From: Mycobacterium sp.
GTDB lineage: Bacteria; Actinomycetota; Actinomycetes; Mycobacteriales; Mycobacteriaceae
NCBI GenBank assembly: GCA_025963385.1
Contig: JAOPUT010000254.1
Span: forward strand, 1 to 47,898
DNA: 47,898 nt
Direction of reading: 5' to 3'
A program made the position numbers and the translations under genes. How positions within the stretch are numbered: the first letter of the stretch is position 1; every line of letters starts with the position of its first letter. The notes under the pieces were generated by a model that ran no database searches, was not told the DNA's origin, and saw nothing but the letters and a program-made list of their open reading frames with translations. Of this stretch, positions 17,390 to 25,522 are shown in pieces.

Positions 17390-18772
17390 GTGACATCAGC
17401 CGACGCGCCGTCGCCTCGTAATTCCAGCGATGCCATCGGATTCGACAGGGGTAGGCGTGGACTCCTGATGGCATCGGCCGCAGCGGTCGGTGCGGGTGTC
17501 GCCGCGGCGGCTACCGCATGCAGCCGGGCCGACGCCGACTCGGTCGAGGTCGAGGTCAGCGCCAGGAGCGTGGTGGCCAAGCTGTCGGCAGGCGCCGGCC
17601 CGAAGGCCAACACCGACGCCCTGAATGCGGCGATCGCCGAGTCGGCCAAGGTGGGCGCCGACGTCGTGCTGCCCGGCGGTGAGTTCGGCTTCCTCGGGAT
17701 GACGCTGCCGACGAAGGGCCGGGTCAACGTCCGAGGATCGGGACGCGGTGTCACCGTACTCCGCAACGAGGGGACGGAACCGTCCGTCACGGCCCACGGT
17801 GTGCCGGGCGGCGACGAGTACTTGTCCGATTGGGCCATCTCAGGTCTCACTCTCACGGCGACGAAGAAGCAGCCGGCTCTGGTGGGCTTGAGCGTCAAGC
17901 TCGCCTCGAGGTTCTCGGTGTCGGACATCTCGCTGCTCGGTCACGGCGTCGGCGTCCGGCACGAATCCGGCTGGGACGGCGGATACGACGGGGTGAGCGT
18001 GGGTAAGAACGGAACCGGCTGGCTGTTTCCCCGAAGCGACTTCGCCCCGACCTCGCCGCTTGGCCTGCGCAACTGCAGCGCGTGGGACTGTGACACCGCG
18101 GTGATCGTCGAGAACGGTGTCGAGACCATGGAGTGGGTGGGCGGCGACTTCTCCGGCTGTGGCCGAGGCGTGCTGCTGTACGGCAACGAGACCAGGTCGA
18201 TTTCCCTGCACGGCATCAACTTCGAGCGCATCCGCGGTGAAGACCTTCTGATCGGCGACGGGAACACCGGGCCCGCGTCGGTGACCGTGAGCGGCTGCAG
18301 GTTCCTCAGAGTGGCCAAGGGTCCGGTTTCGGTGCGGTTCGTCCGCGGTGATGCGCTGACGATCAACAGCTCGCGATGGACCAGGTATCAGACCGCGGTG
18401 GATCAGGGCCCCGACTCCGGAGGGCTTGTCGTCAACACCAGCACGGGGTTCGAGGTCGATCGGTTCATCGCCGCGAATGGCGGCGTTCAGGACGAGGCGG
18501 TGCTGAACGCGAGCGCAGGCGCCTACTCGCTGCGATTGGCGCTGGACGGTCCGTCGATCTTTCCGTCCGTCATCGGAGCCGAAGGCGTTACCACCAAGGT
18601 GCTTTCGGGTCCGGGCCGTATCACGGCCAGCGATCGCGACTTCGCCGTGCCGCCGGGCGTCGGCTGCACGTGCGTGCTGCGCAACGAGACGGACGGGACG
18701 GTGCGACACGCCATCAGAGGTGTGACGGGGTGGTTCGTGTCGGCTCCGTACCAGGCGCCGCCGCGACCCTGA
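17390..18772 (+). CDS. Exported lipoprotein with predicted right-handed beta-helix (pectate-lyase-like fold)
   Basis: A 460-residue protein. The N-terminus has a twin-arginine-like signal (GRRGLLMASAAAVGAG, RR at 22-23) and a lipobox ending at C44 (ATAC), so it should be lipid-anchored outside the membrane. The mature part has short alternating strands and turns with many Gly, Asn and Asp, such as VNVRGSGRGVTVLRNEGT, DWAISGLTLTAT, LGLRNCSAWDCDTAVIVENG and SVTVSGCRFLRVAKGPVSV, typical of parallel beta-helices in polysaccharide lyases, hydrolases and tailspikes. No catalytic residues can be assigned. The GTG at 17390 is preceded by GAAGGA at a six-base spacing. Its position beside the polymerase gene suggests it acts on or binds the locus's polymer. 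Confidence 0.72.
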   Translation: MTSADAPSPRNSSDAIGFDRGRRGLLMASAAAVGAGVAAAATACSRADADSVEVEVSARSVVAKLSAGAGPKANTDALNAAIAESAKVGADVVLPGGEFGFLGMTLPTKGRVNVRGSGRGVTVLRNEGTEPSVTAHGVPGGDEYLSDWAISGLTLTATKKQPALVGLSVKLASRFSVSDISLLGHGVGVRHESGWDGGYDGVSVGKNGTGWLFPRSDFAPTSPLGLRNCSAWDCDTAVIVENGVETMEWVGGDFSGCGRGVLLYGNETRSISLHGINFERIRGEDLLIGDGNTGPASVTVSGCRFLRVAKGPVSVRFVRGDALTINSSRWTRYQTAVDQGPDSGGLVVNTSTGFEVDRFIAANGGVQDEAVLNASAGAYSLRLALDGPSIFPSVIGAEGVTTKVLSGPGRITASDRDFAVPPGVGCTCVLRNETDGTVRHAIRGVTGWFVSAPYQAPPRP

Positions 18773-18856
18773 CCACCCGTTCAGCTCGTCGTTCACCCCT
18801 CACCTCCCTCGCGTCTCGACCGCGCGTCCCGGCCCCCAGGCTGCTGACGTCGCTGT

Positions 18857-18888
18857 TAATAGATATTGCTGCTAATAGATATTGCTGC
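18857..18888. repeat. Tandem duplication of a 16-base AT-rich unit
   Basis: TAATAGATATTGCTGC occurs twice head to tail (18857-18872 and 18873-18888) with no mismatch. It lies at the left edge of the AT-rich leader, about 300 bases before the WecG-type gene. No third copy was seen in the window. Confidence 0.9.
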
Positions 18889-19006
18889 CTCCAGCGACCT
18901 CCCGCCGCCTCCGCACCGTAGCAAGAGTTTGCTAAATCTGCGATTCGAGGTAGATTTCTTAAAACATACCAGTGGTACGAATCACGTCGTAAGATCTGCG
19001 CTCGGA

Positions 19007-19035
19007 TATACAGGCAACTCTTGATCGTGTATAAA
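19007..19035 (+). promoter_or_regulatory. Candidate sigma-70-type promoter for the wecG-like operon
   Basis: TATACA (19007-19012) and TATAAA (19030-19035) are separated by 17 bases, close to the TTGACA/TATAAT consensus with four of six matches at the -35. Transcription would start near 19042 and leave an untranslated leader of about 145 bases before the ATG at 19187, or only a few bases before the GTG at 19049. The prediction rests on pattern matching only. Confidence 0.35.
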
Positions 19036-19186
19036 CACCAGTGAAGTAGTGCAAGAACAGGTTAATTCTGTGAGCCTGGCACACATTGACGTGAGCCGGT
19101 ACCACACAACAGCTGAGGCAATCGGATCAGAAGCTCACCTTGCTGCGGTTCCGGCCACAGAGTTAAACAATTTGCGAGGCAGTAAA

Positions 19187-19990
19187 ATGGCAAACGTCCA
19201 CGAGGCCAAGGTGACTGACTTCAAAGAGCTCGACCTGCGAAGCCCCCGCGAGTCCGTCCTGATCGGCGGACTCCCCTTCGAGGTGACCGACATGGACACC
19301 GCCGTCCGCGACGTCATCACGATCGCGACCGAATCGTCCGACCAGAGCCTGGTGGTGCGCCTGTCCAACGCCTACTGCGTGGCGCTGGCCAGCCAAGATC
19401 AGGAGTACCGGCAGTTGTTCGGCGGCCCTGGTCTCACGTTTCCCGACGGCGCTCCCGTCGCGTGGGCGATGCGCAACCGCGCCAGGCACCCCCAGAAGGT
19501 GGGCCGCGTGCGCGGCCCCTCCTTCTTCGTCGAGGTCCTCGATCACGGGCGCAGCAGCGGCCTGCGCCACTTCATGCTCGGCGCCACCGATGACACACTG
19601 ACCAAGCTCGTCGACGAGACCACCACCCGCTACCCCGGTGTGAATATCGTCGATGCCTACGCGCCGCCGTTCGGCCCCGTCGAGGAGACGGTGAACGACG
19701 AGTGCATCGAGCGGATCGCCAGGGCGAAGCCGGACATCGTCTGGATCGGTCTCGGCACCCCGAAGCAGGATTTCGCCGCGGCAGCCCTTGCCGAGCGGTT
19801 GCCGGGCGTCTTCGTCGGAGTGGGTGCCGCATTCGACTTCGTCGCGGGCTCCGTGCGCGAAGCGCCCAAGTGGGTGCAGAACTCCGGCTTCGAATGGGCC
19901 TACCGGTTGATGTCGGAGCCGAGGCGACTCTGGCGCCGCTACCTGTTCGGCAACGCGCGTTTCATCCTGGCGGTCCTGCGTGGCCGATGA
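19187..19990 (+). CDS. WecG/TagA/CpsF-family glycosyltransferase (GT26)
   Basis: A 267-residue GT26 protein. The hallmark segments are present: VRLSNAYCVALASQDQEYRQLF, then GLTFPDGAPVAWAMR, and DIVWIGLGTPKQDFAAAAL. Family members add N-acetylmannosamine or its uronic acid to lipid-linked GlcNAc on the cytoplasmic face, the second step of a repeat unit. The ATG at 19187 (MANVHEAKVTDF) is preceded by GAGGCAG at a proper distance and is preferred; a GTG at 19049 would add 46 unconserved residues. The gene overlaps the next GT2 gene by 11 bases. It leads the plus-strand assembly operon. Confidence 0.85.
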   Translation: MANVHEAKVTDFKELDLRSPRESVLIGGLPFEVTDMDTAVRDVITIATESSDQSLVVRLSNAYCVALASQDQEYRQLFGGPGLTFPDGAPVAWAMRNRARHPQKVGRVRGPSFFVEVLDHGRSSGLRHFMLGATDDTLTKLVDETTTRYPGVNIVDAYAPPFGPVEETVNDECIERIARAKPDIVWIGLGTPKQDFAAAALAERLPGVFVGVGAAFDFVAGSVREAPKWVQNSGFEWAYRLMSEPRRLWRRYLFGNARFILAVLRGR

Positions 19991-20906
19991 GAGGGTCGCG
20001 CCCGTCGTCAGCGTGCTGCTGCCCGCATACAACGCCGCACGCACCGTCACCGCGGCCGCCCTCAGTGTCCTCGAAAGCGATTCCACCCCTCTCGAACTGA
20101 TCATCATCGACGACGGAAGCACCGACGACACCCGCGAGGTCGTCGAACGGCTCGCCGACGACGACCGCGTCCGCATCATCTCGCGTCCCAACAAGGGGCT
20201 GGCCGCATCGTTGAACGAGGGCATCGCCGCCGCATCCGCCCCCTTCATCGCCAGGATGGACGCCGACGACCTCACCGCGCCTGGCAGGTTCCGCACGCAA
20301 GTGCAATACCTCGAAGCTCACCCGGACGTCGTGCTCCTCGGTGGCCAGATCCGGCGCATCATCGACGGTGCGCCCGAATCGGTGTCGCACCTTCCTCTCG
20401 AGCACGACGCGATCGTCGACGCCCTGATCCGCGGCCAGCACGCAATGTGCCACCCCTCCATCATGATTCGCCGATCCGCGCTCGACACCGTCGGCGGCTA
20501 CTGGGACCACGGCGTCGCCGAGGACTGGGACCTGTTCCTTCGCGTGTCCGAGGCGGGCAAGCTCGCCAACGTCGACGAACACGTGCTCGACTACACGTTC
20601 CACGCAGGCGGCATCAACGCCTCCAGCATGCGGAAGGTTCGTACGAACATCGGGCTCGCGGTGTGCAATCACGACCGCCGGGGCAAGGGCCTTCCCGAGT
20701 TCGGCCCCGACGGCTACGCCGATCACCTCGACGTGCCGCACAAGATCAAGATCCGCGCCGAGAGCGCGAGCCTCGGGCTCTACCGCCGCTCGATGCTGGC
20801 GGGACAGTCGAACCGTGCCGCCAAGGCGGTGCTGCTCGCGGGCGCCGCGGTCAGTTGGCCGCCGTTCGCGCTGCGGCGGATCCGAGAGACCGTGCGGACC
20901 ACATGA
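19980..20906 (+). CDS. Family 2 glycosyltransferase
   Basis: A 308-residue GT-A fold transferase. It shows VSVLLPAYNAARTV (10-23), IIIDDGSTDDTREVV (41-55), the DxD metal motif in ARMDADDLTAPGR (DAD 94-96), and the probable catalytic base in GVAEDWDLFLRV (E181 D182). It should add one sugar to the lipid-linked repeat unit in the cytoplasm. It starts with GTG inside the end of the wecG-like gene and ends in an ATGA overlap with the flippase gene, so the three are translationally coupled. Donor sugar unknown. Confidence 0.88.
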   Translation: MADERVAPVVSVLLPAYNAARTVTAAALSVLESDSTPLELIIIDDGSTDDTREVVERLADDDRVRIISRPNKGLAASLNEGIAAASAPFIARMDADDLTAPGRFRTQVQYLEAHPDVVLLGGQIRRIIDGAPESVSHLPLEHDAIVDALIRGQHAMCHPSIMIRRSALDTVGGYWDHGVAEDWDLFLRVSEAGKLANVDEHVLDYTFHAGGINASSMRKVRTNIGLAVCNHDRRGKGLPEFGPDGYADHLDVPHKIKIRAESASLGLYRRSMLAGQSNRAAKAVLLAGAAVSWPPFALRRIRETVRTT

Positions 20907-22159
20907 ACGCCCAGTTCGCCTCGATCCTGTCCGCACGCATCCTCGCGAACGTGCTGCAGGCCATCAACGTCATCGTGCTCGCCAGGGCGGTGACGCCGTC
21001 CGACATCGGCATGACGTCGGCGATCATCGGCTTCTGCATGGTGCTGTTCACCGTGACCGACTTCGGCCTGTCCACGCTGATCTCGAAATCCTTTGCGCGC
21101 GAGGATCACGTGATGGTCGCCTCGGCGCTGCGCTACACCACCATCACCACGTGGGCCTTCGGTGTGCTCGCCTTCGCGGTGGGTGTCGGGCTCTCGGCGG
21201 AGAACCTCATTCCGCTGAGCCTGACCGCGCTGATCCTGTCGGTCGCGGTCGACAGATGCGTCGAGTACCGGCTCAGCGTGCCGATCGCGGCAGACTCCAA
21301 GATCATCCCGTCGTCGTCGATCCTCCTGCGGCGAGGGGTGCAGTTCATCGTCTTCATCGCGCTGGTGGTCGGCGACGTCCACGCCCTGTGGGCCTACTCG
21401 CTGGCCCAGCTGATCGGCGCGCTCGCCGGCTACCTGCAGAGCACCCACTTCCTCCGAAGCCGCGTCGTCCAGGTGTCCACCCGGTTGCCGTGGAAGACGG
21501 TGTTCCGCAACTCGTTCGCGTTCTTCGTCAACAACGTGACGGCTCAGATCTCCACCCTGGACACGTTCCTCGTCTCCGCGTTCGCCGGTGCTCACAGCGC
21601 GGGCCTCTACGCCGCCGCATCCCGAGTCACCAGTCCGTTGATCCTGATCCCCGGCACCCTGGCCTCGACGGTGCTGCCGCCCGCCGCGCGGGCCACCCCG
21701 CAGCAGGCCAGAAGGGTGGGGCTGCGTCTGGCCGTCCTGCTGCCTGCCGTCCTCGTCGTGGTCGCCCCGGTCGGCTTCTTCGTCGCCGAGCCGCTGTGCG
21801 CCCTGATCTACGGCGAGGAGTACCGCCACGCGGGCCGGGCACTGTCGGTGCTCGTGCTCGGCATTCCGTTCGCCGTGCTCGCCGCGGCCCTGAGCGCCGT
21901 GCTGCAGGCCCAGGGCGACGAGCGGTTCGTCGCCAAGGTCGGCGTGGCCTTCGCGCTCACCTTCATCTCGGCCATCGCAGTCGGTGGCCACGTCCACGGC
22001 GCCGTCGGAGCCGCCGTCGGAGGCTGCCTGGCCACGGCAGCCAACTGCATTCCCCTCATATACAAGGTGTTTCGCCTTCGCGACGCACCCCCTTCAGACC
22101 CAGTGAATCCACTCGGAACTGCGGACCTCGCCTCGACACCCGCGTCCGCGGACGGATAG
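20903..22159 (+). CDS. Polysaccharide flippase (Wzx/MATE-like, oligosaccharide flippase family)
   Basis: A 418-residue polytopic protein with about twelve hydrophobic helices. It opens with ILSARILANVLQAINVIVLARAVTPSDIGMTSAIIGF, the typical first two helices of PST-family exporters, followed by FTVTDFGLSTLISKSFARE. A central SFAFFVNNVTAQISTLDTFLVSAFAGAHSAGLYAAASRV is characteristic of Wzx-like proteins, where helix 7 begins the second bundle. It should move lipid-linked repeat units across the cytoplasmic membrane for polymerisation by the Wzy-like protein. The ATG overlaps the stop of the GT2 gene (ATGA). Ends 10 bases before the Wzz-like gene. Confidence 0.87.
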   Translation: MNAQFASILSARILANVLQAINVIVLARAVTPSDIGMTSAIIGFCMVLFTVTDFGLSTLISKSFAREDHVMVASALRYTTITTWAFGVLAFAVGVGLSAENLIPLSLTALILSVAVDRCVEYRLSVPIAADSKIIPSSSILLRRGVQFIVFIALVVGDVHALWAYSLAQLIGALAGYLQSTHFLRSRVVQVSTRLPWKTVFRNSFAFFVNNVTAQISTLDTFLVSAFAGAHSAGLYAAASRVTSPLILIPGTLASTVLPPAARATPQQARRVGLRLAVLLPAVLVVVAPVGFFVAEPLCALIYGEEYRHAGRALSVLVLGIPFAVLAAALSAVLQAQGDERFVAKVGVAFALTFISAIAVGGHVHGAVGAAVGGCLATAANCIPLIYKVFRLRDAPPSDPVNPLGTADLASTPASADG

Positions 22160-22169
22160 GAGTACCCAC

Positions 22170-23546
22170 ATGTCCATGCATCGGAGTAGCCACGAATTGG
22201 CCGCGCCCGCGGGAGACGAAACGGCCAACCAGGCGGGACTGGTCGACTTCGCCCGGCTGATTGCCAGGCGCTGGCCGATCATCGCGATCGCCGTGCTGGT
22301 CGGCGTCATCGGCGCGGGCGCGGTGTCCGCGCTCAGCCCGCCGTCCTACCACAGCTCGACGCGCGTGCTCGTCGGCACCTGCGCCGAGGGCTCGATCGAA
22401 CAGGCCTACCAGTGCGGCATGTTCACCAAGGACCGTGCCCTCTCCTACGCCGCGCTGGTGACGAGTGACGTTCTGGCCCAACGCGTCGTGGACGACCTGC
22501 AACTCAACGTCGCGGCCAACGACGTCGCGAGCAAGATCACCGCGACCGCCGAGCCCGAGACCGCGCTCATCGAGATCACCGTCACCGACCACGATCCCGA
22601 CGAGGCACGCCGGATGGCCGACTCGGCCGGACGGCAGTTCGTCCAGATGGTCGGCGAGGTCGAGCTGCGCAACTCGGGTCAGCAGAGCAACCCGTTCACC
22701 AACCTGACGATCGTCGAGGCGGCCAAGGTCGCCGCCAAGACCGGTTCGAGCACCCTGATGAACCTGGTATTCGGTGCTCTCGCAGGGCTACTCGTCGGAT
22801 TGATCGCCGCGCTGGTGCGAGATCGGTTGGACACCAGGGTGGGTTCGGCAGGCAGCATCGAGAATACCGGTGTGCCGGTACTCGCCGAGCCAACGCACGA
22901 CGCGTCGGTCTCCTGGACCGACGGGGATCAGCGCGTCGAGGAGTTTCGCCGCCTGCGGATGTCGGTCGCCGAGAGCGGCCGCGTCGTCACGGTCGTCGGT
23001 GCACGCACCCCCGAGGCGGCATTCGCGACGGCGGTGGACCTCGGTCGCGCCGCCAGTGAGGCCGGCGCCCGGATGCTGCTGGTGAACGCGGACATGCGCA
23101 CCGGCAAGGGTTTCGCCGCAGTGCCCACCAGCCATCAGGGCCTCGCCGACCTGCTGCGCCAGCCCGAGATGACCATCGCCGTCGCCGAGCGGCTGCCGAC
23201 GTGGAACTCGCCGTCGATCCACATCCTCGGCGCAGGCACGGTGCCCGCGGGCACCACAGCCACCGCACTGCTGTCGACCGGCAACCTGCCCAAGGTCCTC
23301 GAAGGACTGCGCCAGGAGTTCGACATCGTGGTGGTCTACGCGGCCCCGATCCTCGACGCGGCGGATGCGGCGATCGTCGGTGCCGCCACCGACGGCGCCA
23401 TCCTCGTGGTCGAGGCAGGCGAGACCAAGCTCGGCGATGTCGGCGAATCCGTTGCTACGCTTCATGCGGCCGGCGCCATCACGTTGGGGGCGGTCTTGAC
23501 GACCAGTCGACGCACGGCCAGGCCATGGCACCGCTCGAAGCGATAG
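22170..23546 (+). CDS. Wzz-type chain-length regulator fused to a degenerate BY-kinase domain
   Basis: A 458-residue protein. Residues 24-60 hold a Wzz-like start and first membrane helix (RWPIIAIAVLVGVIGAGAVSAL); the exported segment carries two cysteines (C71, C82); a second helix is at 195-216 (STLMNLVFGALAGLLVGLIAALV). Residues about 258-450 align in layout with bacterial tyrosine kinases, but the Walker A region reads VVGARTPEAAFAT (276-288) with no GKS/T, Walker A' is LLVNADMRTG (303-312) and Walker B is DIVVVYAAPI (385-394) with Tyr in place of Asp. There is no C-terminal tyrosine cluster. It probably controls chain length or assembly without kinase activity. An AGGAG site lies upstream of the ATG. 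Confidence 0.85.
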   Translation: MSMHRSSHELAAPAGDETANQAGLVDFARLIARRWPIIAIAVLVGVIGAGAVSALSPPSYHSSTRVLVGTCAEGSIEQAYQCGMFTKDRALSYAALVTSDVLAQRVVDDLQLNVAANDVASKITATAEPETALIEITVTDHDPDEARRMADSAGRQFVQMVGEVELRNSGQQSNPFTNLTIVEAAKVAAKTGSSTLMNLVFGALAGLLVGLIAALVRDRLDTRVGSAGSIENTGVPVLAEPTHDASVSWTDGDQRVEEFRRLRMSVAESGRVVTVVGARTPEAAFATAVDLGRAASEAGARMLLVNADMRTGKGFAAVPTSHQGLADLLRQPEMTIAVAERLPTWNSPSIHILGAGTVPAGTTATALLSTGNLPKVLEGLRQEFDIVVVYAAPILDAADAAIVGAATDGAILVVEAGETKLGDVGESVATLHAAGAITLGAVLTTSRRTARPWHRSKR

Positions 23547-23578
23547 AGGCAGGCGAGGCGACCAAACGGGGGGAAAAC

Positions 23579-24505
23579 GTGTCGACGAAGCGCATTCCGG
23601 CTGTCTCGCTCTGCATCCCGGCCTACCAGGCCGAGAAGCACCTACGCGAGACGCTGGACGCTGCCTTCGCTCAGACGTACCAGGACATGGAGATCCTCGT
23701 CCTGGACAACAACACCACCGACGGCACCCGCCGAATCCTCGACGAGGCGATGCAGGAGAACCGAGATCCCCGCCTGCGGGTGGTGCGCAATGACAGCACC
23801 CTCTCGATGCCCGACAACTGGAACCGGGTCGTCGAATTGTGCAGGGCCCCACTGATCAAGCTGCTGTGCGCCGACGACCTGATCGACAAGACCTGCGTCC
23901 AGGATCAGGCCGAGATCCTGATCAACAACCCGGACGTGGCGCTGGTCGCCTGCAAGGTCGACCTGCTCGACGACGCAGGCCACCCGCTGCGCCGCTCGAC
24001 CGGTCTTCGCCGCCTGACGGGCAGGCACGACGGGCGCACCGTGGTCCGCCACGTGGTGCGCAGCGGCGGCAACCCGATCGGACCGTCTGCGGCAGTGACG
24101 TTCCGCCGCAACGACTTCACCGCGGTCGGCGGGTTCAAGGGTGATCTGCTCTACCCCATGGAGCTCGAGCTGTGGACCAGGCTGCTACAGCGCGGCGACT
24201 TCGTCGGTCAGCCGGATCCCATGGCGGCCTTTCGCATCTCGGCGGAGGGCGCGACGGCCTTCACCTCGGTGCGCGCGCAGTTCGGTCAGCAGGTCGAGCT
24301 GACCCGCAGGATCGCCCGTGACGGTGCATGGCGGATGGGCAACCTGGACAGGCTCATCGGCTGGCTGGGCGCCGTCACCATGCAGGCCCGCAGAAGCCTC
24401 GTCTTCACTCACTCCGCGTGGCGATACGGTCGTCGTCGGTCACCCAGCGACCAGCCAGCTCCGGGTAACGGTTCGACACCTCGGACAGAAGGTCCGGCAG
24501 CGTAA
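23579..24505 (+). CDS. Family 2 glycosyltransferase
   Basis: A 308-residue GT-A transferase: VSLCIPAYQAEKHLRETLD (9-27), ILVLDNNTTDGTRRIL (39-54), and a DxD-like KLLCADDLIDK (94-104). A later EDxx-type region is represented by YPMELELWTRLLQRGDFV. The GTG start follows GGGGGGAAAAC, an acceptable ribosome-binding site. The C-terminal 30 residues are rich in Arg, Pro and Ser and appear disordered. The last 101 bases overlap the convergent methyltransferase-like gene, an unusually long overlap. Acts on the lipid-linked repeat unit; donor unknown. Confidence 0.85.
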   Translation: MSTKRIPAVSLCIPAYQAEKHLRETLDAAFAQTYQDMEILVLDNNTTDGTRRILDEAMQENRDPRLRVVRNDSTLSMPDNWNRVVELCRAPLIKLLCADDLIDKTCVQDQAEILINNPDVALVACKVDLLDDAGHPLRRSTGLRRLTGRHDGRTVVRHVVRSGGNPIGPSAAVTFRRNDFTAVGGFKGDLLYPMELELWTRLLQRGDFVGQPDPMAAFRISAEGATAFTSVRAQFGQQVELTRRIARDGAWRMGNLDRLIGWLGAVTMQARRSLVFTHSAWRYGRRRSPSDQPAPGNGSTPRTEGPAA

Positions 24506-25508
24506 GCAGCACCAGATCGGGGTCGGCTGCCACCAGCTCCTCCGGCGAGATGATGGGCACGTCCGTACCCGGCATGCGGCGGCCCTGTTTGGCCGCCGAG
24601 GCATCCGCGACACCCGCGATCAGCGTGCGGTTCAGGCCTGCCATGGCGAATGCCGCGACCGCTCTCGATGCAGCGCCGTATCCGTAAACCCTTAGTTCCG
24701 AGCGCTGTTGGTCGGCCAGCCAGGACCGAAGCGCCAGCACGTGTGCGTCGGCCGCTGCCTGCAGGGTGCCGACCGTGGCCGGGTCCGCCAGCGCGGAGTC
24801 CGCGACCCGCGTGGCCGATACGATCGCATCGGGGACGTTCGCTCGCTCGTCGTCCCGGTGTACGGCGGCCAATAGCACCGTGCCGCCGTACAGGTCGAAC
24901 TGCCAGCACGCGACGACCCGCATTCCCGCGTCGTCGAGCAACCGCGTCAAGGCGGGTAGCGAGTAGTACGCGAAATGGCCGTGCCGCAAGGCATTCCACT
25001 GACCCTGCCGGACGATCGCGGACAGCGAGTGATACTGCAACAGCAGCACTCCACCCGGCGCGGTGGCCGCGGCACGTCGCGCGAAGGCGTCCCGTTGATC
25101 GGGCTCGTGCATGATGCCGAAGCAGTCGAGCACGACCTCCGCAGTCTCCCCGGCAGGCGCGAAGCCGCGTTCGGCGAGCAGGGGCAACCACGTCCCGCCG
25201 TGGGGGCTACCGAACTCCCGCACGGTGGCACCGTGCAGCCACCCCGCGGCCTCGACTCTGCGCACCGCGTCCTCGGCTTGGTCGCGCAGCGCTTGCGGCT
25301 CCACGCCCCGTGGCTCCTCGGTGACGGTGTCGTCATCGGCCAGCTGTGCCAGACCGCACTCCTGACAGAGGTCCATCGCGAGGGGATGCGTGTCGTCGCC
25401 TCGGCCCACCGGCTGATCGGCGGGGGGAAAGTGGTCGGCGGCGGGCACGGCGCCCACGTCGAGCACGCGCCGCAGAGCCGTCCCTCCACACGCCCGACAC
25501 GCGTTCAT
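24405..25508 (-). CDS. Divergent sugar C-methyltransferase-like protein, likely altered active site
   Basis: A 367-residue protein with the three-part architecture of NDP-sugar C-methyltransferases: an N-terminal zinc-type pattern (C4, C7, C48, C51), a middle methyltransferase domain, and a C-terminal nucleotide-sugar domain (VYGYGAASRAVAAF and PDLVLLTLPDLLSEV). It appears paralogous to the gene at 28533-29786. Compared with that gene, SAM motif I reads EFGSPHGG instead of EVASNDGY, the acidic residue after strand 2 is missing, and the YHEH catalytic motif is replaced by RHGH (175-178). It may bind a sugar nucleotide without methylating it, or catalyse a different reaction. Its ATG is 14 bases from the divergent RmlC-like start. 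Confidence 0.75.
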   Translation of the reverse strand: MNACRACGGTALRRVLDVGAVPAADHFPPADQPVGRGDDTHPLAMDLCQECGLAQLADDDTVTEEPRGVEPQALRDQAEDAVRRVEAAGWLHGATVREFGSPHGGTWLPLLAERGFAPAGETAEVVLDCFGIMHEPDQRDAFARRAAATAPGGVLLLQYHSLSAIVRQGQWNALRHGHFAYYSLPALTRLLDDAGMRVVACWQFDLYGGTVLLAAVHRDDERANVPDAIVSATRVADSALADPATVGTLQAAADAHVLALRSWLADQQRSELRVYGYGAASRAVAAFAMAGLNRTLIAGVADASAAKQGRRMPGTDVPIISPEELVAADPDLVLLTLPDLLSEVSNRYPELAGRWVTDDDRIATRSE

Positions 25509-25522
25509 GGCAGCATGGCCGC

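Larger units (their letters stand above)
18773..19186. other. AT-rich intergenic leader upstream of the glycosyltransferase run
   Basis: This 414-base stretch has no convincing coding sequence. From about 18850 to 19190 it is clearly richer in A and T than the flanking genes. It holds a tandem 16-mer, a palindrome at 18967-18977 (TACCAGTGGTA), an imperfect inverted pair GCAAGAGTTTGC (18921-18932) and GCAACTCTTG (19013-19022), and a promoter-like pair of hexamers. A GTG-initiated in-frame extension from 19049 could code for 46 extra residues on the WecG protein, but these are unlike the family. Confidence 0.6.

Noticed and set aside
18857..18888. Tandem 16-mer as an integration (att) site of the island
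   Set aside because: The two copies are adjacent and inside the locus, not flanking it. No integrase or tRNA gene is present.
20780..21997. Long minus-strand frame opposite the flippase gene
   Set aside because: It is rich in Asp, Arg, Gly and His and lacks any domain, while the plus strand encodes a clear membrane transporter in the same interval.
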